From Ciona intestinalis (lineage: Eukaryota > Chordata > Ascidiacea > Phlebobranchia > Cionidae): a stretch of DNA of 64,000 nt. The position numbers and the translations under genes are program-made. The notes under the pieces were generated by a model that saw only the letters and a program-made list of their open reading frames with translations, did no database searches and was not told where the DNA came from. Location of the stretch: contig NW_004191362.1 of NCBI RefSeq assembly GCF_000224145.3, forward strand, positions 1 to 64,000, read 5' to 3'. How positions within the stretch are numbered: the stretch's first letter is position 1; each line of letters starts with the position of its first letter. Positions 63,142 to 64,000 of the stretch are shown one piece after another.

Positions 63142-63401
63142 CTAAAAAAAACAATTGAATTGAAGTAAGTTTGGTGGCCACTCCTTTGTATTGGTCGTTT
63201 CTTTAATTACATTTTGTACAGCACAACATACATACCATTCAATTTTGCTTTTGGAATACAATGGGAAGATACATTTATTAAAACAGTGAAGAGAGAGAAT
63301 TAGCAGCAAAACGACAGTTGTTAAAACATATGCATTTGGTAAAAACTAAAAACTACTTTATGAAAGGGTCAAAGAAAATCTGGCGGCTAAACCACCTCTT
63401 A

Positions 63402-63451
63402 NNNNNNNNNNNNNNNNNNNNNNNNNNNNNNNNNNNNNNNNNNNNNNNNNN
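63402..63451. other. Assembly gap (50 N)
   Basis: A run of exactly 50 N lies between two nearly identical flanks (62881-63334 and 63543-64000). The round size suggests a placeholder of unknown true length. Confidence 0.98.
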
Positions 63452-63631
63452 ATTTAACATAGATTTTAAAAACCTTTATAAGCAATTGGCTATGTATATA
63501 TTAGGGTATGGTGTAACTGTTCAACTTGTTAGACATAATAATAGATTACTAAATAAATATCACACAACATCTAAAACATCAAACATCGCCATTTAAACAA
63601 CAAAATATATATGGCACATAATATGTTTTAC

Positions 63632-63798
63632 CTCCAAGGTTAGATTCGTTCCCACCATACGAAGATGGACAGAACTATAAACGTAAACATCGTTGAAGTT
63701 CATCTTAACAACCCCATTGTTTCCCTCTGTTGTCTCATCGATTATTGTAAGTGGTTTTGTACCAACTGCATTTACTGTGGTGGCTTTAGCATCATTTT
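63632..63798 (-). other. Second copy of exon 1, probably an assembly duplicate
   Basis: The sequence equals exon 1 (62975-63141) except for one Asp-to-Gly change (EGNND versus EGNNG). It keeps both splice sites. At 167 nt it is not a multiple of three, and entry and exit phases differ (enters in phase 1, leaves in phase 0), so both copies cannot be spliced in series without a frameshift. It lies beyond the 50-N gap. Either it is the other haplotype left in the assembly, or a non-functional or alternative duplicate. Confidence 0.75.
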
Positions 63799-64000
63799 CT
63801 AAAAAAAAACAATTGAATTGAAGTAAGTTTGGTGGCCACTCCTTTGTATTGGTCGTTTCTTTAATTACATTTTGTACAGCACATGTGCTTAACATACATA
63901 CCATTCAATTTTGCTTTTGGAATACAATGGGAAGATACATTTATTAAAACAGTGAAGAGAGAGAATTAGCAGCAAAACGACAGTTGTTAAAACATATGCA

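Larger units (their letters stand above)
1334..62974 (-). other. Introns: content of stretches over 300 bp
   Basis: The 114 introns average about 305 bp, few above 500. Beyond the repeats listed separately, SINE-family fragments also occur at about 1692-1810, 9106-9196, 11690-11895, 12795-12905, 16262-16430, 21892-21985, 26945-27003, 28795-28830, 37205-37280, 43330-43440, 48895-48970, 52935-53100, 53930-54070 and 59490-59635. A minor family (gggtaatagaaatgtaatg) is shared by 7570-7590 and 33352-33372. Introns 13551-13905 and 14051-14564 share a block (near 13706-13790 and 14166-14250). I see nothing recognisable in 15625-15987, 18051-18472, 20339-20756, 22770-23148, 23391-23728, 27302-27689, 29822-30233, 30843-31269, 31906-32403, 35902-36390, 36479-36907, 44061-44408, 45922-46299, 51974-52277, 55863-56233 and 60734-61117. 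Confidence 0.6.

Noticed and set aside
62975..63798. True tandem exon 1 duplication with both copies used
   Set aside because: The exon is 167 nt and enters and leaves in different phases, so serial use breaks the frame.

Overview
The window is animal genomic DNA, most like an ascidian (Ciona-type tunicate). It is AT-rich, its many short introns average about 305 bp, one tRNA-derived SINE-like repeat is scattered through the introns, and the coded protein is a mosaic of metazoan extracellular domains. The organism assignment is inference from style and repeats; no marker gene proves it.

Essentially the whole window is one gene on the minus strand, read from right to left. I traced 115 exons from 63141 down to a stop codon at 1109-1111. 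Every neighbouring pair has compatible splice phase and the exons sum to 27,215 nt, giving one continuous frame of 9,070 residues. The 5' end (start codon, signal peptide) lies beyond the right edge, so the real protein is longer, near or above 1 MDa. I do not recognise a named gene. Residue numbers below count from the first residue seen in the window.

Layout, N- to C-terminus. (1) 63.1-26.5 kb, residues 1 to about 5,210: twelve degenerate copies of a 400-500 residue glycine-rich unit. Each has a GHGGYGG-type start, GGGSGGSI and GGRIAIH strands, often a YEFDE segment, a GD(x)TG segment and a PCSF/ELILP segment; I predict a beta-solenoid. (2) 26.5-13.9 kb, residues 5,210-7,097: roughly fifty tenascin-type EGF-like repeats in a higher-order cycle. 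(3) 13.6-4.9 kb: two copies of an EGF - VWD - LamG-like - Cys-rich cassette, with a short unknown insert before the first and a Gly/Ser linker in the second. (4) 4.6-1.1 kb: two EGF domains, two discoidin (F5/8 type C) domains and the C-terminus. The parts together suggest a secreted, very long matrix or coat protein: a stiff Gly-rich rod, an EGF stalk and a C-terminal adhesion and assembly head. Two furin-like sites could cut it into pieces.

Outside the gene: a 20-bp minisatellite at 8-573, a gene-free 3' flank at 574-1108, and an almost exact duplication of about 455 bp around a 50-N assembly gap at the right end. That duplication repeats exon 1 and is probably an assembly (haplotype) artefact. 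No second gene, structural RNA gene or CRISPR array was found.
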